Origin: an uncultured Pseudomonadales bacterium
GTDB taxonomy: Bacteria; Pseudomonadota; Gammaproteobacteria; Pseudomonadales; CANNCY01
DNA length: 64,000 nt
Assembly (NCBI GenBank): GCA_947503335.1
Contig: CANNCY010000001.1
Coordinates: forward strand, 434,001 to 498,000
Direction of reading: 5' to 3'
The translations under genes and the position numbers were made by a program. The notes below the pieces were generated by a model, which saw only the letters and a program-made list of their open reading frames with translations, was not told where the DNA came from and made no database searches. Below are positions 34,885 to 44,055 of the stretch, one piece after another (position 1 is the first letter of the stretch; every line of letters starts with the position of its first letter).

Positions 34885-36261
34885 ATGACGAATTCAAGGA
34901 TGAGTGGTGGTACCCCTCAGGTTTTAGCCAATATCTTTGTTGATGACCGCTTTCAAGGTCGTCAACTAACCACATCAAAGATACTGGCAAGTTTTGGTTT
35001 CGGTATTGCCGAAACAGTTGAATTGGCAGAGGTTGTATTAATCGATCTTCGTGGTGACTCAGCTAATACCTCATCTCGACTGCGCGAAATACCTGTCAAT
35101 AAACCGACGTTAATCATTAGCGATGTGCTGCTAGAAGAGCGATACGTTAATCAATTTGACCGCCTACAGCAGCTTTCCGGTAACGACCTATATTACGACG
35201 AAGTGATAACTGCGTATAAGAAGGTCACCGAAGTAACCCGCAACGGTACGATAGAACTGTATGGTGAATCAGATCATATTACCGAGCTAAAGCATCAGAT
35301 TAAAATGCTATCCCACTGTGATTCCTCAGTGCTCATCTTGGGCGAGTCGGGTACTGGTAAAGAAGTGGTAGCTAGGTCAATCCATCAATTATCTCAGCGC
35401 AGTGATCATAATTTTGTGGGTATAAACTGTGCGGCTATTCCATCAGAGTTACTAGAAGCCGAGCTGTTCGGCCATGAAAAAGGGGCTTTCACAGGAGCGC
35501 ACCGCAAGCGTGAAGGCCGCTTTGCACTTGCACAAAATGGTACCCTATTTTTAGACGAAATTGGTGATATGCCCTTATCGATGCAGGCAAAATTGTTGCG
35601 CGTATTGCAAGAAGGCAGTTATGAACCCGTTGGCGCGTCACAGGCAATTGCAACCAATGCCCGCGTGATTGCTGCTACCCATCGTGACCTTGAGGCCATG
35701 GTGAGGGCCGGAAGTTTCAGACAAGATCTCTACTATCGTCTTAACGTGGTGCCCGTCAGTTTAAGCCCTCTGAGAGAGCGACCTGAGGATATAGTGCCAA
35801 TACTAAGAAACTTAGCTAAGCAGCTGAAATATCAAGGCTTGCGCGTGGTACGGCTGTCGTCTGATGTGCTCGATGTTTTAAAGTGTTATTCATGGCTAGG
35901 CAATGTGCGCGAGCTTGAAAATTTTTATGAGCGTATGGCTGTGTTGTTTGGTGGTAAGCTAATCGTACTTAACGATTTACCTAGCAATTTTTCGCAATAT
36001 ATCGTTCCTCAGAGTAACGAATCTGTATCAACAGACGATTCGTCTTCACTATTACATCGATCATCAGTAGCTAATACTCAGCAGATGATCGCCGATGGTG
36101 AGGTCGACCTAAAACAAATTCTAGAGAACTTAGAGAAGGAGTTTATTGGTGAAGCATTAGATGCTTGTGATGGTGTAGTTAGTCATGCGGCGAACAGGCT
36201 GTCGCTAAGGCGCACTACATTGATCGAAAAAATGCGTAAGTATGATATTGAGCGGGTGTAG
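34885..36261 (+). CDS. fleQ: FleQ/FlrA, sigma-54-dependent flagellar master regulator
   Basis: This is the top activator of flagellar genes with sigma-54; in Pseudomonas it also responds to c-di-GMP and FleN. It has an atypical N-terminal receiver-like domain (residues 1-125), an AAA+ domain (about 135-370) with Walker A GESGTGKE, the sigma-54 contact GAFTGA and Walker B LFLDEIGD, and a C-terminal Fis-type helix-turn-helix (VSHAANRLSLRRTTLIEKMRK). ATG at 34885 is chosen over GTG at 34876 because AGGTGAG lies five bases upstream. The length of 458 residues is close to FleQ (490). fleS follows after 8 bases. Confidence 0.93.
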   Translation: MTNSRMSGGTPQVLANIFVDDRFQGRQLTTSKILASFGFGIAETVELAEVVLIDLRGDSANTSSRLREIPVNKPTLIISDVLLEERYVNQFDRLQQLSGNDLYYDEVITAYKKVTEVTRNGTIELYGESDHITELKHQIKMLSHCDSSVLILGESGTGKEVVARSIHQLSQRSDHNFVGINCAAIPSELLEAELFGHEKGAFTGAHRKREGRFALAQNGTLFLDEIGDMPLSMQAKLLRVLQEGSYEPVGASQAIATNARVIAATHRDLEAMVRAGSFRQDLYYRLNVVPVSLSPLRERPEDIVPILRNLAKQLKYQGLRVVRLSSDVLDVLKCYSWLGNVRELENFYERMAVLFGGKLIVLNDLPSNFSQYIVPQSNESVSTDDSSSLLHRSSVANTQQMIADGEVDLKQILENLEKEFIGEALDACDGVVSHAANRLSLRRTTLIEKMRKYDIERV

Positions 36262-36269
36262 AGGTTGGT

Positions 36270-37238
36270 ATGTATACAGAACTCAATTCGATTCACGCAA
36301 CAAATTCTGCGTCGCTCAGTGCAACTGCCGATCAAGTTCTAGAATTTTTACCTCATGCCGTGGTCGTGATTGATCGCTATGGTGTGGTGAGCTGGTTTAA
36401 TCATGCAATGCAGCAATTGTTGCCAGATCTTGTTTTAGGTGATGCCTGGGCAGACATTCTCGACTCTATTGATGCTGAGTTCAGTCAGGGCCATCGTTAC
36501 CTTATTGAAACGACGCCGATGTCTGAAGGCATGGGGCAGCTAATCACGTTAACTGACACCACAGCGCGTGCCAAGATGCAGCAAGAGGCATTGGCGGTAC
36601 AGGCTCAACGGGCGAGAGCAGCTATGGCTCATCAGTTACGTACGCCACTTGCTGCGGCGATGACTAATCTGTCGTGTCTTGTACCGACAGACAATCAGCG
36701 ATCAGCGGTTGATCGTCTTAAGAAAAACCTAACATCGCTGAACCATGAAATATCGAACATGATGCTTTTTCTAGATGGCAAGTTGGCTCATCAATCGTTA
36801 GTGTCGGTCAAGCAGTTTGTAAGCGATGTGCAGCTTCATTTTGATGATTTGTTCGATAACTTAACTTGGCAAATCGACGTGCAGAATCAACGTTGTTGCG
36901 TCAGTCGCGAGCATTTTATTGGAGCGCTACACAACCTTATTCACAACGCGGTGCAATCGGCTGAGTGTGCGAAGATTAGGATTTTCACTCAGAGTGATCA
37001 TTTGATTATTTCGATTGAAAATACTGTGGAGTATCTCGCGCCGAAGCTGATAGAGAGTCTGTTACGCCCGTTTGAAACAAGTAAAAGCGGCGGTAGCGGT
37101 ATTGGCGTCAATATCGCGAAACGGGTTATTGAAGCTCACTCAGCAACACTTTCCTATTCAACACTCGGCCCTGAGGGAGGCTCGGGTTGGCTGCGAGCAA
37201 AGATATGCGTGCCACTAATCGACAAGGAGTTAACATGA
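36270..37238 (+). CDS. fleS: FleS/FlrB, flagellar sensor histidine kinase
   Basis: This is a soluble histidine kinase that phosphorylates FleR. It has an N-terminal PAS domain (residues about 20-95, LPHAVVVIDRYGVVSWFN), the H-box AMAHQLRTPLAAAMTNL with phospho-acceptor His121, and an ATPase domain (about 205-318) with N-box HNLIHNAVQSAE and a glycine-rich SGGSGIGVNIAKR. No membrane segment is seen. The length of 322 residues is shorter than Pseudomonas FleS (about 400). Its stop overlaps the fleR start (ATGA). Confidence 0.9.
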   Translation: MYTELNSIHATNSASLSATADQVLEFLPHAVVVIDRYGVVSWFNHAMQQLLPDLVLGDAWADILDSIDAEFSQGHRYLIETTPMSEGMGQLITLTDTTARAKMQQEALAVQAQRARAAMAHQLRTPLAAAMTNLSCLVPTDNQRSAVDRLKKNLTSLNHEISNMMLFLDGKLAHQSLVSVKQFVSDVQLHFDDLFDNLTWQIDVQNQRCCVSREHFIGALHNLIHNAVQSAECAKIRIFTQSDHLIISIENTVEYLAPKLIESLLRPFETSKSGGSGIGVNIAKRVIEAHSATLSYSTLGPEGGSGWLRAKICVPLIDKELT

Positions 37239-38440
37239 ATTACTATGATGTATTGTTAGTCGAAGACGACCCAGATTTAAGTGAGGCACTTGAGGCGGGT
37301 TTAGAGCAGGCTAATTTGACTGTTATTACTAGTAGCTCTGCAGAAGACGCCTGCAAAGTATTGTCTAGTAATTCGGTGGGTATAGTCGTTTCAGATATTG
37401 GGTTACCCAACGCTAGCGGTTTACAGTTATTAAAAATACTGCGTCAAAACTTTGCTCAATTGCCGATGATTTTAATGACGGCCTATGGTGAAGTGCAGCA
37501 AGCTGTTCAGGCATTAAAAATGGGGGCAAGTGATTACCTTGCTAAACCCTTTACCATTGAAAGCCTTATAGAAAAGGTAATTAAGCTGCAAAAGGCGCCA
37601 ATTAATGATGATGATCTAGCTTTTAATCCGGGTAAGCGGCACCGCTATATCGAGCTGGCTAAAACGGTAGCCGAGTCAGATTGTGCAGTGTTATTGCGCG
37701 GTGAATCGGGTACCGGGAAAGAAGTTGTCAGCCGATATATTCATAATCATTCTAGCCGTAAGGCGAAACCCTTTGTCGCGATTAATTGCGCGGCAATACC
37801 CGAAAATATGCTCGAGTCTACGCTGTTTGGCTTTGAGAAAGGGGCCTTCACTGGCGCCTATGCAGCGAGAGTAGGCAAGTTTGAGCAAGCCGACGGCGGT
37901 ACATTACTACTAGATGAAATATCTGAGATGGACATTGGTTTGCAGGCAAAGTTATTGCGGGTGATCCAAGAAAATGAAGTTGAGCGCTTAGGCGCAAAAG
38001 AGGCGAAGCCAGTCAACGTTCGTATTATCGCTACCACCAATAGAGACCTTGCCGACGAGGTTGCGGCGGGGCGTTTTAGGCAAGATTTATATTTTCGTTT
38101 AAATGTGTTTCCGGTTGTGATTCCGCCATTGCGACACCGGCGAGACGATCTGGCACATTTGGCCAGTCACTTCTTAACTAAATATGGTAGCAATGCGCAG
38201 CTAACCGATGACGCAATGCAGTGGCTGTTAGAGCAAAACTGGCCCGGTAATATACGAGAACTTGAAAACCTGATTCAACGAGTAACGATTTTGTGTAGAG
38301 AACCGTTAGTTGATCACACTGCGCTGCAGGCTGCCTTTGATATAGACGCGCGTTTAGCCTCGCCCCAGCAATTTGACGTCGAAGCCGACAACGGTAGTCA
38401 ACAAGAGGGCATAGATAAAGAGGTTGCACATGGAAATTAG
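37235..38440 (+). CDS. fleR: FleR/FlrC, sigma-54 response regulator lacking its DNA-binding domain
   Basis: This should activate class III sigma-54 flagellar genes. It has a receiver domain (residues 1-120, phospho-acceptor Asp54 in VVSDIGLP, Lys104) and an AAA+ domain (about 128-365) with GESGTGKE, GAFTGA and LLLDEISE. ATG at 37235 follows AAGGAG and overlaps the fleS stop. Family members run to about 470 residues and end in a Fis-type helix-turn-helix. Here only about 36 acidic, Gln-rich residues follow the AAA+ lid, with no such motif, and the fliE start already lies inside the gene. It resembles Helicobacter FlgR, which lacks the DNA-binding domain and works from solution. Domain loss is seen; the mode of action is inference. 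Confidence 0.9.
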   Translation: MNYYDVLLVEDDPDLSEALEAGLEQANLTVITSSSAEDACKVLSSNSVGIVVSDIGLPNASGLQLLKILRQNFAQLPMILMTAYGEVQQAVQALKMGASDYLAKPFTIESLIEKVIKLQKAPINDDDLAFNPGKRHRYIELAKTVAESDCAVLLRGESGTGKEVVSRYIHNHSSRKAKPFVAINCAAIPENMLESTLFGFEKGAFTGAYAARVGKFEQADGGTLLLDEISEMDIGLQAKLLRVIQENEVERLGAKEAKPVNVRIIATTNRDLADEVAAGRFRQDLYFRLNVFPVVIPPLRHRRDDLAHLASHFLTKYGSNAQLTDDAMQWLLEQNWPGNIRELENLIQRVTILCREPLVDHTALQAAFDIDARLASPQQFDVEADNGSQQEGIDKEVAHGN

Positions 38441-38762
38441 TAATCAAGGTATTGATCAGGTCTTGCAACAGATTCGATCATTTCAATCTCAGGTGGATGC
38501 ACCTCAATTTCATCAAGAAATCGGTGTTAACAATAGTGACCAAGCCTTTGGTGAACTGTTTAGCAAAACTATTTCGCAAGCCAACGAACAATTGCAAGAG
38601 TCGTCTCAGTTAAAGAAAGCCTACGATATGGGTGATGAGTCGGTCAGTCTAATTGATGTAATGATTGCTGGGCAAAAGGCAGACGTAGGTTTGCAGGCTA
38701 CCTTGCAGGTTCGAAATCGTTTGTTGTCGGCCTATCAAGACATCATGAACATGCCGGTGTAA
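38430..38762 (+). CDS. fliE: FliE, MS ring-rod junction protein
   Basis: This adaptor joins the MS ring to the rod and is the first exported rod substrate. ATG at 38430 with AAGAGG seven bases upstream is preferred over a TTG two codons earlier. The C-terminal block SLIDVMIAGQKADVGLQATL with QVRNRLLSAYQDIMNMPV is diagnostic. The length of 110 residues is normal. It overlaps the end of fleR by 11 bases, so the fliEFGHIJ operon has no room for a promoter outside fleR. Confidence 0.94.
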   Translation: MEISNQGIDQVLQQIRSFQSQVDAPQFHQEIGVNNSDQAFGELFSKTISQANEQLQESSQLKKAYDMGDESVSLIDVMIAGQKADVGLQATLQVRNRLLSAYQDIMNMPV

Positions 38763-38765
38763 CCG

Positions 38766-40406
38766 ATGCCAAATGATTTAGCAGAACCAGTTGGGATATC
38801 GGCCGTACAGGGCATTGCTAAGCTAAGCCTGTTAAAACAATTGGGCATAATGCTTGGTATCGCTGGTGCGGTAGCCCTAGGTGTCGCCATTGCGCTATGG
38901 GGGCAAGGTGGTGATATGCGCCCGCTATTTGGCAAGTTAGATGTTGCGGCAACGGGCCAAGTGGCTCAACAGCTAGAGCAGCTGGGGCTAGATTACGAAA
39001 TCGACAGCCGTTCGGGTTTGATCTTGGTTAATGCTAGTGACGTGTACAGCACGCGTATGCAGTTGGCGCAAACCGGCCTGCCCGACGCCCCTGCCGAAGG
39101 TTATGAACTACTTGATCAAGAACAGCCTATTGGTATGAGCAGTCGAATGGAATCGGTTCGTTACGTGCGAAGTTTAGAGGGCGAATTGGCTCGTACCATC
39201 GCGTCAATCAAAACCATTAGTCAAGCACGTGTACATTTAGCGATTCCTAGACAGACCAGTTTTATTGGAGCATTAAAACAGCCCAGTGCGTCGGTGCTAG
39301 TAACTACCAACGGTGGCGCGTTATCTAATGAGCATATTCAAGCGATACAAAATTTAGTAGGCAATTCGGTGCCCTCTCTAAGTTCAGACTCGGTCAGTGT
39401 TACCGATCAGTTTGGCTCGGCGCAAACCAAGGGTGAAGAACGTAACTTAGATCGTCAATTGCAATATGAGGCGCAGGTACAGACTAATCTTGAACAGGGT
39501 ATAGCCAGTGTATTGATGCCTTTGGTAGGGGCGAGTGATTTTTCGGTACAGGTTAGGGCTGATATCGACTTTACGCGTATTGAAACTGCTGAAGAAATCT
39601 TTACTCCAGATAAACAAGTAGTACGTAGTGCTCAGACACATACTCAAAAAAAGACCGGTGGCATCGAGCCAGAAGGAATACCTGGTGCACTTACCAACCA
39701 GCCGCCTGGGAACGTCGAAGTGGATAACAACCCAGCAGTTGAGCCTGCTGAAAACGAGGATGGTGAAGAAGACATCATGCATCACCAAGAGCAGGCGCTA
39801 ACCAATTTTGAAGTTGATCGAAAGTTACAGCATACGGTGCCGATGACCGGAACTATTAAACGCATTACAGCAGCTGTAGTGATTAACGATACAGGTGGTG
39901 GTGGTGCTGCAGACGATCAAGATGGCGCAACGACAGCGCGCTTCAATGATGAGCAACTTGCCCAGATAGAAGCATTAATTCAGGCTGCTATTGGTTTTGA
40001 TGAAGAACGCGGTGATAGCCTAAGTCTGATGCTACAGCCCTTTACCATGCCGCCCGAGATTGAGGTCGCAGATACGCCTATTTATGAACAGCCATGGTTT
40101 ATAGAGGCCGCCAAAGTTGGAGCCAGTGCATTATTGATTTTAGTTGTTATCTTAACGATCTTTAGACCGATGCTAAGTCGCCTTACTGAAGTAGCCGAAA
40201 CGGAGACAGTTCCGGCAAATCTGAGTCATTTGGGTGACGAAGCCCTGGCGCAGTTAGACTCGCCCGATGTCAGCTCTGTCGAGAGTCAACTGTTGTTAGG
40301 CGATAGTAGCTACGAGAATGAGCTGCGGGCGATTAAAGGATTGATTGCAGAAGATTCTGGGCGTGTTGCTCAGGTCGTTAAACGATGGGTAACCACCGGT
40401 GGATGA
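38766..40406 (+). CDS. fliF: FliF, MS-ring protein
   Basis: This forms the inner-membrane MS ring on which the export gate and rotor are built. It has a first membrane segment (residues about 28-48, LGIMLGIAGAVALGVAIALW), ring-building domains (FGKLDVAATGQVAQQLEQLG, ARVHLAIPRQ), an acidic linker around residues 305-345 with an unusual run of Glu and Asn, a second membrane segment (about 448-468) and a C-terminal FliG-binding tail (VAQVVKRWV). The length of 546 residues is normal. Its end overlaps fliG by 8 bases. Confidence 0.96.
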   Translation: MPNDLAEPVGISAVQGIAKLSLLKQLGIMLGIAGAVALGVAIALWGQGGDMRPLFGKLDVAATGQVAQQLEQLGLDYEIDSRSGLILVNASDVYSTRMQLAQTGLPDAPAEGYELLDQEQPIGMSSRMESVRYVRSLEGELARTIASIKTISQARVHLAIPRQTSFIGALKQPSASVLVTTNGGALSNEHIQAIQNLVGNSVPSLSSDSVSVTDQFGSAQTKGEERNLDRQLQYEAQVQTNLEQGIASVLMPLVGASDFSVQVRADIDFTRIETAEEIFTPDKQVVRSAQTHTQKKTGGIEPEGIPGALTNQPPGNVEVDNNPAVEPAENEDGEEDIMHHQEQALTNFEVDRKLQHTVPMTGTIKRITAAVVINDTGGGGAADDQDGATTARFNDEQLAQIEALIQAAIGFDEERGDSLSLMLQPFTMPPEIEVADTPIYEQPWFIEAAKVGASALLILVVILTIFRPMLSRLTEVAETETVPANLSHLGDEALAQLDSPDVSSVESQLLLGDSSYENELRAIKGLIAEDSGRVAQVVKRWVTTGG

Positions 40407-41427
40407 AGAGCAAAAGAAAGATGACGATATTTTAAAACGTATCAATCCTGTTGATCGCGCGGCGATTCTATTGCTTAGTCTAGGCGAGGTCGATGCAGCG
40501 TCAATATTAAGACACTTGAGCCCCAAAGAGGTGCATTTAGTCGGTGCGTCAATGGCCGAGATGGACCAGGTCGAGCAACGCGAAGTAAGTGCTGTGGTGC
40601 GCCAGTTTTTACGTGAAGCTAGTTTGGTTACTGGCTTGGGCGTTGGGTCTGATGGATATATTCGTAATATGTTGGTCTCGGCCTTGGGAGAAGACAAAGC
40701 TAACGGCCTAATTGATCGCATACTTATGGGGGGTAATACAGCGGGTTTAGATACTCTCAAATGGATGGAAGCCCGTTCAGTCGCTGATTTAATTCGCAAC
40801 GAACACCCTCAGATTCAGGCAATAGTAATTGCCTATCTCGATCCAGATCACGCGGCAGACGTACTGACGTTTTTTGACGAAAACGTTCGTCTAGAAGTGA
40901 TGATGAGAGTAGGTGGCTTAGACACTGTTCAGCCGGCAGCCTTGCAAGAGCTAAATGACATTCTAGAACGGCAGTTCTCAGGCGCAGCGTCATCGCAAAA
41001 GCAAGCGATGGGTGGGCATAAGGTCGCCGCTGAAATCATGAACAACCTTGACACTACGACTGAACAGTCCTTGATGGAAAACATCATGAGTCAAGATGAG
41101 GATATGGGCACCAAGATTCAAGATCTGATGTTTGTATTTGAAAATCTAGTCGAACTAGATGATCGTGCAATTCAAGCCATTCTTAAAGAAGTAGCAACAG
41201 ATCAACTTCTTACCGCCATGAAAGGTGCATCAATCGATCTAAAAGAGAAGATATTTGCAAATATGTCGTCGAGAGCTGCTGAATTATTAAAAGACGATCT
41301 AGAAGCAAAAGGCCCTGTTCGAGTAAGTGATGTCGAGATCGCACAGCGAGATATATTGGGAGCAGCGAGACGGCTAGAAGAATCAGGCGAAATCGTAATC
41401 AGTGCAAGCGGTGAGCAGATGCTATGA
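40399..41427 (+). CDS. fliG: FliG, rotor switch protein
   Basis: FliG couples stator force to rotation. The start is a GTG overlapping the fliF end. The N-terminal MS-ring-binding part (VDRAAILLLSLGEVDAASIL), the middle EHPQIQAIVIAYLDP (the EHPQ FliM-binding site) and the C-terminal charged helix region (MFVFENLVELDDRAIQAILKE) are all typical. The length of 342 residues is normal. It overlaps fliH by four bases. Confidence 0.97.
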   Translation: MDEEQKKDDDILKRINPVDRAAILLLSLGEVDAASILRHLSPKEVHLVGASMAEMDQVEQREVSAVVRQFLREASLVTGLGVGSDGYIRNMLVSALGEDKANGLIDRILMGGNTAGLDTLKWMEARSVADLIRNEHPQIQAIVIAYLDPDHAADVLTFFDENVRLEVMMRVGGLDTVQPAALQELNDILERQFSGAASSQKQAMGGHKVAAEIMNNLDTTTEQSLMENIMSQDEDMGTKIQDLMFVFENLVELDDRAIQAILKEVATDQLLTAMKGASIDLKEKIFANMSSRAAELLKDDLEAKGPVRVSDVEIAQRDILGAARRLEESGEIVISASGEQML

Positions 41428-42071
41428 GTGGGCGTTCTACCCCGGTAGATTGGCAGGAGTTCGCCCGATCGCAGGGCGAACAGGTTACTCGTGTTAAGGC
41501 CACATCTGTTGTTGATGAGCAGCCGATTGAGAAACAAATCTATCAGCAATTAAGAGAAGAACTTGCTCAAGAGCAACAACAAGCGTTAGAACAAGCACAA
41601 GCAGATGGTTACCAACAAGGGCTGCAAAAGGCTCGTAATGAAGTCGAAGCTACCTATACCCCTAGATTAGTTCAAACCTTAGATGCCATTGAAGAACAAC
41701 TAACAGCATTTAAAGACACCGTATATGACGACCCACAATGGCAGCAATGGTTGGTTCAAGCAGTAATGCATTTAGCTAGTGGTGTGCTCGAAAAAGAGTT
41801 GTTGTGCAATGAACAGCAGATTCAAGCGTTGGTCGTTAAAATGCTGTCAGAGGTTAAGCCACCCGACGTTGCGTTAGAGTTCTCATGCAATAAAGATTTT
41901 ACGGCGCTCGCCAATCTAGTAAAGCCGCATCTGCCCGATCAGTTACAACTTGTCGAACACGATGATGTCGCTTTATTGCAAGTGACTACGCGTACAAAGG
42001 TTGTCACGTACGATCCAACTACGGCTATTCGACAAACGCTAGATCAATGGATAACTCAACCTGATGCTTAG
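41424..42071 (+). CDS. fliH: FliH, export ATPase regulator
   Basis: This is a stator-like subunit that binds FliI and anchors it to FliN. A Gln- and Glu-rich coiled coil (residues about 30-75, EELAQEQQQALEQAQADGYQ) precedes a FliH/V-ATPase E-type C-terminal domain (WLVQAVMHLASGVLEKELL). The length of 215 residues is normal. It overlaps both fliG and fliI. Confidence 0.92.
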   Translation: MSGRSTPVDWQEFARSQGEQVTRVKATSVVDEQPIEKQIYQQLREELAQEQQQALEQAQADGYQQGLQKARNEVEATYTPRLVQTLDAIEEQLTAFKDTVYDDPQWQQWLVQAVMHLASGVLEKELLCNEQQIQALVVKMLSEVKPPDVALEFSCNKDFTALANLVKPHLPDQLQLVEHDDVALLQVTTRTKVVTYDPTTAIRQTLDQWITQPDA

Positions 42072-43359
42072 CCTGAGTAGTTTGCCAGACGTTAAGCCAG
42101 CTATTCGTAAACGTGGGCGCTTAACGCGTATCGTAGGGCTACAGGTGGCTGCAATGGGGATTAAAGCAGCTATTGGCGACTATTGCGTTATATACAAGGC
42201 AGATACACGGGTACGCGCTGAAGTAGTGGGCTTTAGCGGCGAAGAGGTATTCTTGCTGCCTATATCACCAGTAGAAGGGCTTAGCCCTGGCGACTGGGTC
42301 GAGCCGTTACCCCCCGAAGATGGTTGGCCGGTTGGGCCTGAGCTAATAGGCCGAGTTTTAAATGGGCAAGGCGACCCGTTAGATGACGGGCCTTTAATCA
42401 ACGCTAGTTTTCGAAAAGGTTTGACCCCACCGCGAATCAACCCAACCACTAGATCTCCGGTGGCTAGATCTCTTGATGTCGGCGTAAGAAGCATCAATGC
42501 GTGTGCAACACTTGGGCGAGGGCAGCGCGTTGGGTTAATGGCATCGTCAGGGCTAGGTAAGAGTGTGCTAATGGGAATGATTGCGCGTTTTACTAATGCC
42601 GATGTTGTTGTCGTGGCATTAATTGGTGAGCGCGGGCGAGAAGTGCAAGAATTTTTGTCAGAGAACCTAGGCGAAGCCGGGCTCAAAAAGTCGGTAGTAG
42701 TTGTGGCGCCTGGTGATGACCCAGCGCTCATGCGTATTAATGCAGCGCGCTATGCTACGCGGCTAGCAACATGGTTTAGAGATCAGGGTAAACAGGTACT
42801 AATGTTGATGGATTCGCTTAGTCGCTTTGCTCAGGCGCAGCGCGAAGTGGGCCTGGCAGTGGGAGAGCCCGCAGTTAATCAAGGCTATCCGCCGAGTGTA
42901 TTTGCGCGCATCCCTGAGATTGTTGAGCAGGCAGGTAATAGTGATAGTAACGGAACCTTAACCGCAATCTACACCTTGTTAGATGAACATGACGGCCAAC
43001 GAGACGCTGTTATCGAAAGCGCTAAAGCTATTTTAGATGGTCATATTGTGCTGAGTCGATCAATGGCTGAGCAAGGAGTATATCCAGCAATTGATCTCGA
43101 GCGTTCTATTAGCCGTGTAATGGGCCAAGTAACCAGTCAGGCACAGGTAGATGCCGCTCGTACCTTAATTAGCCTCATATCAATCTACAGGCAAAAGCGT
43201 GATCTAGTATTGATAGGAGCATACGAAGGCGGAACAGACCCCTTATTAGATAGAGCGTTACAGCTCTATCCAAAAATAGAAGCCTTCTTAAAGCAAACCA
43301 GTGAACAGCCGATAGATCGTGAAAGCAGCGTTTCAGCGCTAATGGAGTTAATTCAATAA
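42064..43359 (+). CDS. fliI: FliI, flagellar export ATPase
   Basis: This is the cytoplasmic hexameric ATPase of the flagellar type III exporter. Walker A is ASSGLGKS (in RVGLMASSGLGKSVLMGMI, about residue 165), Walker B is VLMLMDSLSRFAQ, and the type III ATPase signature VVALIGERGREVQEF and GEPAVNQGYPPSVFA follow. The length of 431 residues is normal. Walker A has Ser where most FliI have Gly (AGSGVGKS), which still fits the general motif. Confidence 0.97.
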   Translation: MLSLSSLPDVKPAIRKRGRLTRIVGLQVAAMGIKAAIGDYCVIYKADTRVRAEVVGFSGEEVFLLPISPVEGLSPGDWVEPLPPEDGWPVGPELIGRVLNGQGDPLDDGPLINASFRKGLTPPRINPTTRSPVARSLDVGVRSINACATLGRGQRVGLMASSGLGKSVLMGMIARFTNADVVVVALIGERGREVQEFLSENLGEAGLKKSVVVVAPGDDPALMRINAARYATRLATWFRDQGKQVLMLMDSLSRFAQAQREVGLAVGEPAVNQGYPPSVFARIPEIVEQAGNSDSNGTLTAIYTLLDEHDGQRDAVIESAKAILDGHIVLSRSMAEQGVYPAIDLERSISRVMGQVTSQAQVDAARTLISLISIYRQKRDLVLIGAYEGGTDPLLDRALQLYPKIEAFLKQTSEQPIDRESSVSALMELIQ

Positions 43360-43688
43360 TGAATGAGCAAACGCAACATATATTGTCGTTAAAACAGGCT
43401 AAAGAGGTAGCTAAATTGGTGCGTGAGCGTGCAGAAATAAAAGCGCAGTTTAATGAGGTTCAGTCTTTATTTGAACAAGTAGAATCGTTGATCGAAGGCA
43501 CACAGACACAAGTAGACCAAGAATATTCGTCAACGCAGTTGCAACAAAGGGCGTCAACGCTGCAAACCTTGTTACAGTCTCGCCAACATTTAGCCGAACA
43601 TAGACCTGTGATTGAACGGCAGTTAAAGGATACAGAGCAGCAGTTACAGCAAGCGCAACTAAAGCTAGACAGAATAAATCGCCAATAG
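43359..43688 (+). CDS. fliJ: FliJ, export chaperone escort
   Basis: This is a small coiled-coil protein that sits in the FliI ring and recycles export chaperones. The 109 residues are nearly all helix and rich in Gln and Glu (VRERAEIKAQFNEVQSLFEQ, then TQLQQRASTLQTLLQ). The length is shorter than the usual 145. It overlaps the fliI stop by one base. The match is by shape and position rather than by strong motifs. Confidence 0.8.
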   Translation: MNEQTQHILSLKQAKEVAKLVRERAEIKAQFNEVQSLFEQVESLIEGTQTQVDQEYSSTQLQQRASTLQTLLQSRQHLAEHRPVIERQLKDTEQQLQQAQLKLDRINRQ

Positions 43689-43754
43689 TACGCCTTTTCA
43701 TCAAAAGATTCTGATCTAGGCTGAAGGGTAAGGAATTAAAAGTAGGGATGCGAC

Positions 43755-44027
43755 ATGGCAAATATGCAGCTTAGTTCGGCAGTTAATATCGCTGGCGCAG
43801 GCGATTTACTGCTGCAGATACAAGCAGCACTTGCCGAATCTGACAATAACACCTTAACGGTAGATGCCAGTCAGGTAGAGCGTTTCGATTTTAGTATGTA
43901 CCAACTACTTGTTAGTGCTAAGAAAACAATCGCGAGCGAAGGTGGTCACTTTGGAATCGACTCGCCCTCTGATTGTTTTTTGCGAGGAGCCGAGGTGTTG
44001 GGCGTAAAGAGTTTATTGCTCGACTAA
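43755..44027 (+). CDS. STAS-domain protein of a second chemotaxis-like module
   Basis: This is a single STAS domain of 90 residues. The pattern LTVDASQVERFDFSMYQLLVSAKK follows the anti-sigma-antagonist fold, in which a loop before helix alpha-2 carries a phosphorylatable Ser or Thr; here Ser in DFSMYQ is a candidate. Such proteins often head chemosensory clusters (STAS-CheY-CheA). It lies 66 bases after fliJ and 28 bases before a cheY-like gene. Its partner is probably the CheA encoded two genes downstream; that is inference from order. Confidence 0.82.
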   Translation: MANMQLSSAVNIAGAGDLLLQIQAALAESDNNTLTVDASQVERFDFSMYQLLVSAKKTIASEGGHFGIDSPSDCFLRGAEVLGVKSLLLD

Positions 44028-44055
44028 ATAGTTAGGTAACAGGGAGCGTATATTA

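Noticed and set aside
36150-36265. Separate sigma-54 promoter for fleS
   Set aside because: No GG-N10-GC pair with a good fit lies in the end of fleQ, and only 8 bases separate the genes; co-transcription with fleQ is simpler.
43707-43735. Sigma-28-like sequence upstream of the STAS gene
   Set aside because: The spacing of TCAAAAGA and GCTGAAGG is right, but too few bases fit either box to call it.
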